From assembly GCF_025263565.1 (NCBI RefSeq), contig NZ_CP079865.1:2604001-2668000 (forward strand): 64,000 bases of DNA, given 5' to 3'. Each line of letters begins with the position of its first letter. Positions within the stretch are counted from its first letter, which is position 1. The notes under the pieces were generated by a model. The model was not told the origin of the DNA. It saw nothing but the letters and a program-made list of their open reading frames with translations, and ran no database searches. The stretch comes from Mycobacterium sp. SMC-8 (GTDB lineage Bacteria; Actinomycetota; Actinomycetes; Mycobacteriales; Mycobacteriaceae). This document shows, in pieces, positions 48,502 to 57,981 of the stretch. Position numbers and translations under genes: made by a program.

Positions 48502-51500
48502 GCGGCCGCCGTCCCGGCGTCCAGCAGCTCCGACAGGGCCTCGACCAGCGCGGCCGGCGGCCGCCAGCTGAACACCCCGGCTGGATGGCCGTCGACGGTC
48601 GGGGTCTGCGGACCGCACATGCCGCGCACGAACAGGTAAAGCACCCCGCCGAGGTGCTGCTCCGGATCGTATCCGGACTGCCGCCACCGCAGGAAGCGGT
48701 GCAGCACAACGCAATACAACAGCGCCTGCAGCGGGTAGTCGGAGTGCAGCATCGCTTCGGCCAGCCGGGCCCGGCCGTAGTCCGCGGCGGTCAGGGGGCG
48801 GGACGGATCGCCCAGCCAGTTGGTCTTGTAGTCGACCACCAGGTAGCGCCCCCCGATCCGCAGCACCGCGTCCAAAGACCCGGTCAGATAGCCCTTCAGC
48901 GACTGGGCGGCCAGGACGCTGTCGGTCAGCCGGTCGGCGTAGGGCGCCAGCGGGTCGCCGGCGGGCAGGTGCTCGGCGAGCAGTCGGCCGACGTCGGCCA
49001 GGGTGATCGACGGCGCCGAGGACCGGCGGTCCCCCCCGGCGAGCGGGAACTCGAACTCCATCTCCCGCAACCGGTCCCGCAGCCCGATGTCGCGCAGGGT
49101 GACTCCGGGCGCCAGCGGTCCGAGCGGGGTGTCGTGCATCGGTACGAGCGCGGCGGCAAGCTCCGCGGCCGGCACGTCGACGGGCCACCACAGCGAGTGG
49201 TCGCCGATCTTCGCCTCCAGCTCGGCGGCCAGATCGGGGGCGAACGGATCGGCGGTCTCCAGCACCGCGTGCACCAGCGTGCCGAACTTGGCGCCCATCG
49301 GCAGTTCTGCCATCGGGGACGGCATCGGCTCGCCGGCTTCGGCCGGCTCCTGCACCGGAACCTCACCGGTCTCGTCGTCGAGTTCGGCGACCTCGGGCTC
49401 ACTGGTCACGCCGGCGCCCTGCTCGGCCTCCACCGCCCGGATCAGGCCGGAGTACGACGTCCGCCGCCACGACGTGTCGATCTGCCGGTGAAAGTGCCGG
49501 ACGTCCAGATCATCTGGGGCAGTGGGCAGCTCGACCTCGACCGCAGGCGCGATGACCGACTCCTCCAGCGCAGGTCCGCCCGCGTCGGACCAGGCGCGCA
49601 GCAGCGCCATCGCGTCGGCGTCGTCGATGCGGGGCGGATCGCACCGGTCGGGCACGGCGGCCTCGCCGGGCGCACGCCCGCGGAGCAGCCGGGACAGCCC
49701 GCCGTTGGGTTCGTCGTGGGACGGCGCCCACCACGCGACCACCTGGGACTGCGCGCGCGTCATCGCGACGTAGGTCAGGCGCACGTCATCGCCGGCGGCC
49801 TCGCGCCGGCCCTGCTGCTGGGCCGCGGCGTGGTCGGGGCTGAGCTCGCCGCCGATGTGCAGACAGCGGACGTCGCCGGCCGGTGTGGACTCGTGGAACG
49901 TCACCACGTCGCGGGTCTGGACGTTGCGGTTGAACGCGAACGGCAGGTACACCACCGGGAACTGCAGGCCCTTGCTCACCCACACCGTCATGATCTGCAC
50001 GGCCGCGGCGTCGCTGTCGAGCCGGCGGTTGCGTTCGGGGGCGCCGCTGCGTTCGTCGCGCTGGGTGCGCAGCCAGTCGCGCAGTGCGGGCAGGCTGAAG
50101 TGCTCGCGGTGGGCGACGGCCTGCAGCACCTGGGTCAGGTGCGCGAGGTCGGTCATGTGCCGCTCACCGTCCACCCAGGACAGCACCCGCTCACCCATGC
50201 CGCCCAGCGAAGCGGCCTCGAACACCGCGGCGACCCCGCGTTCCCGCGCGAAATCCGCCCACTGCCTGAGTGTCTCGGCGACCCGATCGGTCAGTGTGTC
50301 GTCTTGGGCGGCAAGGGTTTCAGCGGTCTCGCCGAAGAACATCGTGGTGGCCGCGGCGCGCACCAGCCCGGACCGGTGCGGCTGGTCGAAGGCCTCCAGC
50401 AGGCACAGCCAGTCATCGGCGGCAGGGCAGGAGAACACGTCCGAGTCGCCGGTGTAGACCGCCGGGACACCGGCAGCGGTGAGTGCGTCGAAACACGCGT
50501 GGCCGTCGCGGTGGCTCTCCACGATCACCGCGATGTCGCCGGGGTGCAGCGGGTTCCCGCAGAACGTCGCGCCACCGGCCAGCAGCGCGGCGATGTCGGT
50601 GGCGAGGTCCTTCGGGATGTGCCGGCGGAGCCGGTCGATCGGAACGGGTTTGTCGGGATGGGTGCCGAACTGGTCACGGCTGACCACCCGGAGCCGGAAC
50701 GGCGCGTTGTGCGGCGCGCCCTGCAGGCGGTGCTCCTTGTGGTGGGCTTGCACCCGGTGCACCACGATCCGCGGATCGCCGAGCTGCGCGTCCCGCATGA
50801 CCGCCTGCAGGCTCTCGACCAGCGGGCCGTCGCTGCGGTAGTTGGTGCCCAACGTCTTCTGCTCGCCGGCGGTGGAGGCGGCGTGCAGATAGGTGACGAT
50901 GTCGCCGCCGCGGAACGCGTAGATCGCCTGCTTCGGGTCCCCGATCAGGATCACCGTGGCGTGGCCGCTGAACGCGCGGTCGATGATCTGCCACTGCACG
51001 GGGTCGGTGTCCTGGAACTCGTCGACCATCACGATCGACCAGCGCCGCCGCATCCGGGCCCGCGCGGGGGAGTCCTGCGGCTCCAGCGCCCGGGCCAGCC
51101 GGGAGAGCAGGTCGTCGTAGTGCAGGATGCCGAGCCGGCGTTTGCGGGTCTCCAGTTCGGCGCAGACCGCGCGGGCGAACTGGACCCGCACGTGCGGGTC
51201 GAAGCCGGGCGGCGGGTCGGCGGGCCGTAACTCGGTGTGCGCGTTGCGGACCACCTCGTGGGCCAGGTTCAGCGCCGCGTCGTAGGACAGCAGCGGCTCG
51301 TCGCGCTGCTGCCCAAAATGCGCCAGGTACAGGTCGTCGACGATCTCGGTCACCAGGTCGTCGAGGCTTTCCACCAGCTCCACGCCGGAGTCGGTGTCGC
51401 CGGCGACGCCCAGCGAGCGCAGCACCAGCTGACAGAACTGGTGGGTGGTGGCGATGGTGGCGGCGTCGAAACCGGCCAGCGCGTCCCGGAGCCGCTGCCG

Positions 51501-51812
51501 GCGGTCGGCCAGTTCCTCGGCGGTGCCGTCGAGAAGGTGGGCGAGGACCTCGTTGTCGGCGGCGCCGGCGGGATCGTCGAATGCGCGCACCGCGTCCACG
51601 ATCTGGCGGCGCACCCGCTCGCGTAGTTCCTGACTGGCGGCGCGGCCGAACGTGATGAGCAGCATCTGGTCCAGGGTCGCCACGCCCTCGGCGACGTAGC
51701 GGGTGACCAGACCGGCGAGCGCGAAGGTCTTGCCGGTGCCGGCGCTGGCCTCCAGCACCGTGGTGGTGCGCGGGGCGGGCAGCGGGCCGAGCAGCTCGAA
51801 GGGCTCCGTCAC
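48498..51812 (-). CDS. recB: Exodeoxyribonuclease V beta subunit (RecB helicase-nuclease)
   Basis: This 1104-residue protein uses GTG 51812, which overlaps the recC stop by 4 bp. The SF1 helicase core has Walker A LEASAGTGKTFAL (about 20-32), IVMVDEFQDTDPVQW (DExx box) and VWVSKGLQFPVVYLPF. The C-terminal nuclease domain keeps GGRYLVVDYKTNWLGD with the Asp/Lys active residues of RecB. It unwinds 3'-5' and cuts both strands. Longer upstream reading in this frame runs through recC and is not part of the gene. Complete domains indicate function. Confidence 0.95.
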   Translation of the reverse strand: MTEPFELLGPLPAPRTTTVLEASAGTGKTFALAGLVTRYVAEGVATLDQMLLITFGRAASQELRERVRRQIVDAVRAFDDPAGAADNEVLAHLLDGTAEELADRRQRLRDALAGFDAATIATTHQFCQLVLRSLGVAGDTDSGVELVESLDDLVTEIVDDLYLAHFGQQRDEPLLSYDAALNLAHEVVRNAHTELRPADPPPGFDPHVRVQFARAVCAELETRKRRLGILHYDDLLSRLARALEPQDSPARARMRRRWSIVMVDEFQDTDPVQWQIIDRAFSGHATVILIGDPKQAIYAFRGGDIVTYLHAASTAGEQKTLGTNYRSDGPLVESLQAVMRDAQLGDPRIVVHRVQAHHKEHRLQGAPHNAPFRLRVVSRDQFGTHPDKPVPIDRLRRHIPKDLATDIAALLAGGATFCGNPLHPGDIAVIVESHRDGHACFDALTAAGVPAVYTGDSDVFSCPAADDWLCLLEAFDQPHRSGLVRAAATTMFFGETAETLAAQDDTLTDRVAETLRQWADFARERGVAAVFEAASLGGMGERVLSWVDGERHMTDLAHLTQVLQAVAHREHFSLPALRDWLRTQRDERSGAPERNRRLDSDAAAVQIMTVWVSKGLQFPVVYLPFAFNRNVQTRDVVTFHESTPAGDVRCLHIGGELSPDHAAAQQQGRREAAGDDVRLTYVAMTRAQSQVVAWWAPSHDEPNGGLSRLLRGRAPGEAAVPDRCDPPRIDDADAMALLRAWSDAGGPALEESVIAPAVEVELPTAPDDLDVRHFHRQIDTSWRRTSYSGLIRAVEAEQGAGVTSEPEVAELDDETGEVPVQEPAEAGEPMPSPMAELPMGAKFGTLVHAVLETADPFAPDLAAELEAKIGDHSLWWPVDVPAAELAAALVPMHDTPLGPLAPGVTLRDIGLRDRLREMEFEFPLAGGDRRSSAPSITLADVGRLLAEHLPAGDPLAPYADRLTDSVLAAQSLKGYLTGSLDAVLRIGGRYLVVDYKTNWLGDPSRPLTAADYGRARLAEAMLHSDYPLQALLYCVVLHRFLRWRQSGYDPEQHLGGVLYLFVRGMCGPQTPTVDGHPAGVFSWRPPAALVEALSELLDAGTAAA

Positions 51813-54800
51813 GGCGGTGTCCTCTCGGCATGCAGCAGCGGTGACCACAGCCGCGCGGCGAAATCGGGCAGGCCCGCCTCCACCAGACCCGACAGCGGGA
51901 AATTCGGACCCCACACCCGGACGTGGGCGCGGTCGGCGTCCTCGCCGGGAAAACGACCGGACCGCCACTTCCAGCCCGCTTCGCGCATTGGCGAACCGCG
52001 GTGGTGCTCGGTCTCGGCCCAGGCGTAGGACGTCTTGAGCGGCAACGGGATCGGGGCTCGGCGGCCGGCGTCGTACATCGCGACCAGATCCCGCAGCACC
52101 TCGACGGCGGAGTCCGGCGGGCCGAGCAGCCGCTGCCTGACGGCGCCGTCCCTGCCGCCCCGGCTGTTTCCCCGGCCGATGCACACCGCGGTCCAGTCGG
52201 TGCCGGGACGGTGAACGGTCAACGCCACCAGGCGGATCCAGGACTCCAGCAGGTGCCGGCCGTCGAGTTTGGAATACGTGACGGCCACCATGTGGTCGCC
52301 GTACAGGCGCGGCACGGTGCCGGTCAGCCGCCGCGACGGCCCCACCGCGACGTCGACGTCGACGGCCCGCGGGTCCTGGGTGCGGTGACGCTGTGCCTCG
52401 GCGGCCAGGGCGGCCGAGCGCGCCGCGATCTCCTGCGCCTTGCGCCAGCCCAGCCGGCCCGGCGGCAGCGAGCCGCGCCGCCATTCCGCCTGCTGCGCAT
52501 CGGCCGTGCTCATGCCCCGCAGCATGTCGTCGAGCATGCGGTCGCCGATCTTCCATTCGGCCAGCGCGTCGATCTCCACGGGCATCGCGTCCTCGACTGC
52601 GTCGACATCCCACGGCAGCGTGTAGTCCAGCGCGCGGAAGAAACCCTTCACCGGATCCTTGAAGAAGCCGACCAGCTCATCGAGGGCGATGTCGGCCGGG
52701 GGCGGGGCGGGCAGCAGCGCACCGAGCAGCCGCGGCCGCTCGTCACGGTGCCCGGCCGCGGCCCGGGCGGCGGTCAGCGCGGTCGGGTCGAACGTGAACG
52801 GCAGGTCAGGGGGCATGCCGAGCCTGCCCGGGGTGACATTGTCGATGTCGAAGGGCTGCAACGGATGTTCGATCAGCACGTGGTCGCGCACCGGGGCGGT
52901 GGTGGTGAGGTCGAGGGCGTCGAGCAGCTCGATCACCGGGACGGCGGGCGGTTTGCGCTGACCGCTCACCTCGTCGGCGCCCGTGTAGGTGATCACGAGT
53001 CTCTCGGTCGCCGCCCCGACCGCGTCGAGCAGCAGCTGCCGGTCCTCGGCGCGCAGGTCACGCTCGCCGGTCATCGGGTCGCGGGCCAGCACGTCGTCAC
53101 CGTCGACCACGCCGACGCGCGGGAACACGCCGTCGTCCAGACCCACCAGGCACACCACCCGATGGGGGACCGAACGCATCGGCACCATGGTGCAGACGGT
53201 CAGTGTGCCGGTGCGGAAGTTGGCCCGGGTCGGCCGGCCCGCGAGATGGCGGTCCAGCAGCGCCCGGACATCGGAGAGCCGCAACTCGATCCCGGCATGG
53301 GCGCCGGCGACGGTGCGGATGCCGTTGAGCTCGCGCTGGACCTGAGCGGTCTGCCACAGGTCGGCATCCGACACCGCGGTCAGCATGTCCAGCCCGTCCG
53401 ACAGCCGGGTCAGCCAGCTGCTCAACGACGCTGTGCCCGTGAGTGATTCGACCACCCGGTGCAGACAGTCGACGTAGTCGGCCAGCCGGCCGGCCAGTTC
53501 GACGCGGTTGCTGCTGACATCGTCGAGCGGCAGCGTGGTGTCCAGCCAGGCGCGGGAGTCGTCGGACATCGCCACGCCGGCCAGCACCCGGTCGACGCCG
53601 AACCGCCAGGTGTTCTGCACGAAGTCGACGCCGTAGGGGCGGCGGTGGTCACGGTCGAAACCCCAGCGGATGTTCGCCTCGCGCACCCAGTCGCCGATCG
53701 CGTCGAGGTCGTCGTCGGAGAACCGGAAGCGCTCCCGCACCGGCGCGGCCTCGGCCAGGTTCAGCACCTCACTGGCGGTGGCGCGCCCACCCGCCAGCCC
53801 GAGCAGCTGGCGCGCGACGCCGAGCAGCGGATTGGTCTGCGTCAGCGCCCGGTCGGCGAGCTTGACCCGCAGCCGGTGCGCCGGGTGGGCGTCGGTGACG
53901 ACATCGCCGAGGCCGAAGCCGGCGACGATCAGCGGGGCGTAGGTCTCGATGTCGGGGCACATCACCAAGATGTCGCGGGGTTCCAGGGTGGAATCGTCGG
54001 CGAGCAGGCCGAGCAGCACCTCCCGCAGCACGTCCACCTGGCGGGCGGCGCCGTGGCAGCTGTGCACCTGCACCGACCGATCGCCACCGCGATACGAACG
54101 ATCTTGCGGCCGCACCGAATTCGCGATGAGGTCGGACTGCAGCCAGCCCAGCAGGGTGTCCGGCCGGCCGGCCGGGCCGACGGTCTCGTCGGTCCCGACG
54201 TCTGCGGGCAGCCCGCGCTGCAGTTCACGCAGATCCCGCCCGAGGGTGGCCAGCAACGGATGCCCGACTCTGCGGTGCGAGGTGTCGGTTCGGCGGGCAG
54301 CGACGCCGTGGATGTCGGCGAGCGCATCCCACAGTTGCGCGCTGGGGTGCGGCAACCACAGGTGCAGCTCGTGATGGGTGCTTACCGCGTCCAGCAGCTC
54401 GATCTCGGTGACCGGTAGCCGGGTGTGCCCGAACAGCGACAGCCGCTCCGGCAGCTCGGTGGCGGAATGACGCAGCCGTGCCACGGCTTCCGCCTGGCGG
54501 ACGTGCGGCGGGTCGGCGGCGACGGCGCGCAGCAGTGCGCGGTAGAGCTCGGGCTGCCACTGCAGGTCCTCGTCCAGATCTTCGGTGCGGCCGTCGATCC
54601 AGTCGATGAGCAGCTGCGGCCGCTGCCGGGCATAGGAGTCGAACAGGCCGGCGAGGCGGCGTGCCACGGCGTACCGCCGGCCCTGCCGCAGTGACCTCTC
54701 CTCGCCGTCGGCGAAGTGGCCGAGGTGAGTGGCCAGCGTCGCGCACCAGGGTTCGGCGATGCAGCGGTCGATGACGTCGAGCAGCGGCCACACCATCGCC

Positions 54801-55072
54801 TCGGGAGACCACGGGTCCTCCTCATCGGTGCCCGTCAGCTCGGCGATCAACGACCGCGGATGGCGAAACGTGATCCCCGCGCAGATACCGTCCTCGCCGG
54901 CACCGCGGCCGAGCAGGTGGGAAAGGCGCTGGCTCAGCCAGCGCTCGGTGCCGCGCGCCGAGACCAGCACCAGATCCTCGGCGAACGGGTCGGCGGGTGG
55001 GCTGGCCAGCATCGCGCCGAGGCCGTCGGCTAGCAAGTCGGTGCGGTCGGCCCGGTGCAGGTGCAGCGCCAT
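51809..55072 (-). CDS. recC: Exodeoxyribonuclease V gamma subunit (RecC)
   Basis: This 1087-residue subunit begins MALHLHRADRTDLLADGL, the typical RecC start. It has FAEDLVLVSARGTERWLSQRLSHLLG near residue 30 (a degenerate helicase Walker A region), QVHSCHGAARQVDVLREVLLGLLADDSTLEPRDILVMCPDIETYAPLI, and VVCLVGLDDGVFP. RecC has inactive helicase and nuclease folds, holds RecB and RecD together and in other bacteria reads Chi. It is the first gene of the recCBD operon. The 55-bp upstream gap and the DUF3060 gene 3' end lie before it. Confidence 0.93.
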   Translation of the reverse strand: MALHLHRADRTDLLADGLGAMLASPPADPFAEDLVLVSARGTERWLSQRLSHLLGRGAGEDGICAGITFRHPRSLIAELTGTDEEDPWSPEAMVWPLLDVIDRCIAEPWCATLATHLGHFADGEERSLRQGRRYAVARRLAGLFDSYARQRPQLLIDWIDGRTEDLDEDLQWQPELYRALLRAVAADPPHVRQAEAVARLRHSATELPERLSLFGHTRLPVTEIELLDAVSTHHELHLWLPHPSAQLWDALADIHGVAARRTDTSHRRVGHPLLATLGRDLRELQRGLPADVGTDETVGPAGRPDTLLGWLQSDLIANSVRPQDRSYRGGDRSVQVHSCHGAARQVDVLREVLLGLLADDSTLEPRDILVMCPDIETYAPLIVAGFGLGDVVTDAHPAHRLRVKLADRALTQTNPLLGVARQLLGLAGGRATASEVLNLAEAAPVRERFRFSDDDLDAIGDWVREANIRWGFDRDHRRPYGVDFVQNTWRFGVDRVLAGVAMSDDSRAWLDTTLPLDDVSSNRVELAGRLADYVDCLHRVVESLTGTASLSSWLTRLSDGLDMLTAVSDADLWQTAQVQRELNGIRTVAGAHAGIELRLSDVRALLDRHLAGRPTRANFRTGTLTVCTMVPMRSVPHRVVCLVGLDDGVFPRVGVVDGDDVLARDPMTGERDLRAEDRQLLLDAVGAATERLVITYTGADEVSGQRKPPAVPVIELLDALDLTTTAPVRDHVLIEHPLQPFDIDNVTPGRLGMPPDLPFTFDPTALTAARAAAGHRDERPRLLGALLPAPPPADIALDELVGFFKDPVKGFFRALDYTLPWDVDAVEDAMPVEIDALAEWKIGDRMLDDMLRGMSTADAQQAEWRRGSLPPGRLGWRKAQEIAARSAALAAEAQRHRTQDPRAVDVDVAVGPSRRLTGTVPRLYGDHMVAVTYSKLDGRHLLESWIRLVALTVHRPGTDWTAVCIGRGNSRGGRDGAVRQRLLGPPDSAVEVLRDLVAMYDAGRRAPIPLPLKTSYAWAETEHHRGSPMREAGWKWRSGRFPGEDADRAHVRVWGPNFPLSGLVEAGLPDFAARLWSPLLHAERTPP

Positions 55073-55127
55073 CGTGGGTCAGCCTACGACGGCGGCGGTC
55101 GCCCACGGGATCGCGGGGGAGACGGCC

Positions 55128-55751
55128 TCAGCCCTGTTCGACGACGTTGCCGACCCCTGACTTCGAGATCTCGGGGTCACCGGAGCGGTAGGTCACGCGG
55201 TTGTCGAAACCGGATGCGTGAACAGACCCCGCGGACTCGATGGTCACGGAATTCTCGACGCCCGACACGTTGACCAGCAGGCAGCCACCCTGGATTTCGA
55301 TGACGTTGCGCACGCCGGAGACGCTCACCGTGCCGTCCTGGCAGATGACCGTCCGCCTGGTTTCGACGCCGCCGATGCTCAGAAAGCTGCCCGCTTCCAC
55401 CGTCACGATCTGCTCGGTGGAGTCGATACGGGCCTGCGCGCCGAGACCCGGTGGCGGGTCAAGGGGTCCGCCCCCGCCGGCGATCGGCACCGGGCGGCCG
55501 TCCGAGTCGGCGGTGTCGAAGAACATCACCGCGGCGGCGACCGCGCCGGCGATCACGGCGACCAGCGCGACCGGGATCAGCCACAGCGCGGTGCTGTGCG
55601 GGCGCTTGTGCACCACTCGCTGCGGGGGAGCGTAGTACGGCGAACCGTTGTAGAGGTTCGGCTGTGCGCCGAGCTCGTTGGCCCGGGTCTGATCGGCGAG
55701 GGGCCGTTCCAGATCCCGGATGCGGGCTTCAGGGTCCCCGAACGGCTCCAT
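55128..55751 (-). CDS. DUF3060 membrane-anchored protein
   Basis: This 207-residue protein starts at ATG 55751 (MEPFGDPEARIRDLERPL). An N-terminal cytoplasmic segment is Arg/Glu-rich and helical, followed by one membrane helix (about 54-76, LWLIPVALVAVIAGAVAAAVMFF), then a Gly/Pro linker. The exported C-terminal domain has regular short repeats (VETRRTVICQDGTVSVSGVRNVIEIQGGCLLVNVSGVENSVTIESAGSVHASGFDNRV), matching DUF3060, a beta-helix-like fold common in mycobacteria. Two cysteines (in ICQ and GGC) may pair. Function unknown; same strand as recC, 55 bp upstream of it. Confidence 0.8.
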   Translation of the reverse strand: MEPFGDPEARIRDLERPLADQTRANELGAQPNLYNGSPYYAPPQRVVHKRPHSTALWLIPVALVAVIAGAVAAAVMFFDTADSDGRPVPIAGGGGPLDPPPGLGAQARIDSTEQIVTVEAGSFLSIGGVETRRTVICQDGTVSVSGVRNVIEIQGGCLLVNVSGVENSVTIESAGSVHASGFDNRVTYRSGDPEISKSGVGNVVEQG

Positions 55752-55829
55752 GGGCAGATGCTCGCACACCAGGTCAGCACGGCTCAACGGTTCGGATTGG
55801 ACGACCGGCCGAAGTGGTATCCCCAGCCC

Positions 55830-56933
55830 ATGGTGGCACCCGGGTTCCTGGCCATCGGTAGTGGACCCGCGGGCGTCAGCGCGGCCGAGACGTTCCGCAG
55901 CAGGCATCCGCGCATCCCGGTGCGCATCGTGTCGGCCGACCCGGCGCTGCCCTACGCGAAACCGCCGCTGAGCAAGGAGTTCCTCGGCTGCGGGCACACC
56001 GATCTGGACCTGCACAGCGCCGGCTGGTTCCGGCGCCACGACATCGACCTGCTGCTGGGGGTCACGGTCGAGCACATCGACGTCGACGCCCGGGAGGTGG
56101 TCACCACCGGCGGCGCCCGATATCCGTACTGGCATCTGGTGCTCGCACCCGGCGCGGCCGCGGTGCCGCTGGACGTTCCCGGCGGGCATCGCGCCCAACG
56201 GTTGCGTAGCTTCTCCGACGCCGTGGCGCTGAAGATGGCCGCCCGGCACGCGTCGAGCGCGGTGGTGATCGGCGGCGGGCTGGTCGGTTGCGAGGCCGCC
56301 GCCCGCCTGGCCGGGCTCGGGCCGGCGACCACCGTGGTGGTGCCCGAATCGGTGCCGCTGCAGCGCCGGTTCGGGGTCGAGGTCGGCAAGCGCGTCGTCG
56401 AGATGCTCTCCGATGCCGGTGTGCGAGTGGTGCTGTCGACGACGGTGACCGCGGTCGACGACGCCGGGGTGACGCTGTCGTCGGGGGACCGGGCCGGCGG
56501 GGAGGTGGTGGTCGCGGCCACCGGAGTGCGCCCCGACATCCGACTGGCCGCCGACGCGGGCCTGGCGCTCCGCCGGGGCCGGGTGGTGGTCGACGAACAC
56601 ATGCGCACATCGGTGCGCAACGTCTATGCCGCAGGGGATGTCACGATCGCGCACAACGTCGCGGCGGGACGGCCGATCGTCGCGGAACACTGGCGGGACG
56701 CCACCCAACAGGGGCTCGTCGCCGGGCTCACGGCGGCGGGCCGGCCCGCTGTCTGGAACACGGTGCCCGGATTCACCTGCCGGATCGGAGATTTCGTGCT
56801 GACCTACCGGGGTTGGGGCGACGGCTACGACACGTCGACGGTGACGGACAAGGACGGCGGCTTCTCCGTCGTGTACGCGGCCGGCGGTCGGGTGGTCGGC
56901 ACGCTCGACGTCAGATCCAGTCCCGCTTCGTGA
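55830..56933 (+). CDS. FAD-dependent NAD(P)H oxidoreductase, ferredoxin-reductase-like
   Basis: This 367-residue protein (pyridine nucleotide-disulfide oxidoreductase type) starts at ATG 55830. The FAD motif is IGSGPAGVSAAETFR (about 9-23), then YAKPPLSKEFL as in rubredoxin and ferredoxin reductases. The NAD(P) motif is AVVIGGGLVGCEAAARLAG (about 143-161), followed by the FAD-closing VRNVYAAGDVTIAHN. It has no redox-active CxxC. The partner electron carrier is not adjacent. Divergent from the DUF3060 gene by 78 bp and convergent with the crotonase gene. Confidence 0.86.
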   Translation: MVAPGFLAIGSGPAGVSAAETFRSRHPRIPVRIVSADPALPYAKPPLSKEFLGCGHTDLDLHSAGWFRRHDIDLLLGVTVEHIDVDAREVVTTGGARYPYWHLVLAPGAAAVPLDVPGGHRAQRLRSFSDAVALKMAARHASSAVVIGGGLVGCEAAARLAGLGPATTVVVPESVPLQRRFGVEVGKRVVEMLSDAGVRVVLSTTVTAVDDAGVTLSSGDRAGGEVVVAATGVRPDIRLAADAGLALRRGRVVVDEHMRTSVRNVYAAGDVTIAHNVAAGRPIVAEHWRDATQQGLVAGLTAAGRPAVWNTVPGFTCRIGDFVLTYRGWGDGYDTSTVTDKDGGFSVVYAAGGRVVGTLDVRSSPAS

Positions 56934-56952
56934 ACGTCCGCCCGGACGTAGC

Positions 56953-57654
56953 TCACCCCAGCGTGAATTCCGTTGCCAGGCCGTCGATTCCGGCCTGAAT
57001 GGCATCGAGGGCGGTCTTGCGTGCCTTGAGCTTGGTGGCCAGGTGCGCGCCGGTGTGCAGGGTGGCGGCCGCCTCGGCCGCGACCTGCTGGGCGCGGGGC
57101 AGCACCTGGTCGGCCTCGACGATCTCATCGAGCCAGCCCGCTGCGATCGCCTCGTCACCGGCGAACGTCGCCGCCAGCGCGGCGGCCCGTTCGAACGCCG
57201 CCGGGGTCAGCCGCATTCGCATGATCTCCAGTGCCGAGATCGGGATGGTCATGCCGATGGCGACCTCGATGGCCTGGCAGCGCGACTTCGGCTGACCGAC
57301 ACGGTGATCGGCCGACAGCAGCAGGAAGGAACCCATCGCGATCGCCGGGCCGGTGGCCGCGATGATCACCGGGACCGGGAACGTCAGTGTGCGCATCGAC
57401 AGTTCGAAGCCGCCGGAGAGCATGCCCAGCGCCGCGGCGGCCTCACCGGACTGGAACACTGCGAGGTCGAAGCCGCCGCTGAAAACCCGCGAATTCCCGG
57501 CGAGCACCACAGCCTTGGCTTTGTCGGCTTCGGCGCGGTCGAGCGCTTCGTTGATCGCGGCCTGCATCGCGGGCCCGAGCACGTTCACCTTGCCGTCGTC
57601 GAGGGTGATGGTGGCCACGGAGTGTGCGAGTTCGTAGGAGACGCTGCTGGTCAT
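56953..57654 (-). CDS. echA3: Enoyl-CoA hydratase/isomerase family protein (EchA3-like)
   Basis: This 233-residue crotonase is somewhat shorter than usual. Motifs are DDGKVNVLGPAMQAAINEALDRAE, the oxyanion region NSRVFSGGFDLAVF (about 54-67), and IIAATGPAIAMGSFLLLSADHRV. The usual glutamates of the active site are not clear in GSFLLLSADHRVG, so the hydratase reaction is uncertain; an isomerase or hydrolase role is possible. The position between recC and the MBL hydrolase matches echA3 in M. tuberculosis, supporting orthology. It has an own 167-bp upstream space shared with a small divergent gene. Confidence 0.87.
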   Translation of the reverse strand: MTSSVSYELAHSVATITLDDGKVNVLGPAMQAAINEALDRAEADKAKAVVLAGNSRVFSGGFDLAVFQSGEAAAALGMLSGGFELSMRTLTFPVPVIIAATGPAIAMGSFLLLSADHRVGQPKSRCQAIEVAIGMTIPISALEIMRMRLTPAAFERAAALAATFAGDEAIAAGWLDEIVEADQVLPRAQQVAAEAAATLHTGAHLATKLKARKTALDAIQAGIDGLATEFTLG

Positions 57655-57821
57655 GGCTCGAACCTAACAGCGGGCCGCGCGCCACTACGTAGCCGGGATT
57701 GCCGGCGACGGGCCGGAAACAGGTAGCCGACTACGCGGTCCGGCGCCGACACGCATTCGTAGCGTCGAGAGCAGGCGCGGTGCTTGAGGGGGGTATCGCG
57801 CCCAGACCTGAGGAGGAAGCC

Positions 57822-57956
57822 ATGCGTGCGAAGCGGAATCGGCCTGCGGAGCTGGTGGAGTCGGAACGGCGTGCCCGGCGCCGCCGGGAGCGACCGTACG
57901 GTGGCGTCCCGAAGCTGGGGCTGTGGGAGTGCGGGATCGGCTCGGCGTTCAAGTAG
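57822..57956 (+). CDS. Small basic protein of 44 residues, unknown function
   Basis: ATG 57822 is preceded by AGGAGGA at a spacing of about 4 bases, the best ribosome site in the window. The 44-residue product is strongly basic in its first two thirds (MRAKRNRPAELVESERRARRRRERP), followed by YGGVPKLGLWECGIGSAFK with a single Cys. No membrane helix or known domain was seen; a nucleic-acid-binding or regulatory peptide is possible. A hairpin follows directly after the stop codon. The ribosome site and closing hairpin make this very likely a real gene, too short for most gene callers. Confidence 0.7.
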   Translation: MRAKRNRPAELVESERRARRRRERPYGGVPKLGLWECGIGSAFK

Positions 57957-57958
57957 TA

Positions 57959-57981
57959 GACGGCCCGGGAAACCGGTCGTC
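57959..57981. terminator. Bidirectional hairpin between the small basic protein and MBL hydrolase genes
   Basis: GACGGCC-C-GG and CCGGTCGTC pair with one bulged C and one G-T wobble around a GAAA loop. It starts 3 bases after the plus-strand stop and overlaps the minus-strand stop codon at 57980. Confidence 0.55.

Noticed and set aside
48477..51230. A 917-codon plus-strand open frame opposite recB
   Set aside because: It is a mirror of recB codon bias with no recognisable motif; recB has full helicase and nuclease motifs.
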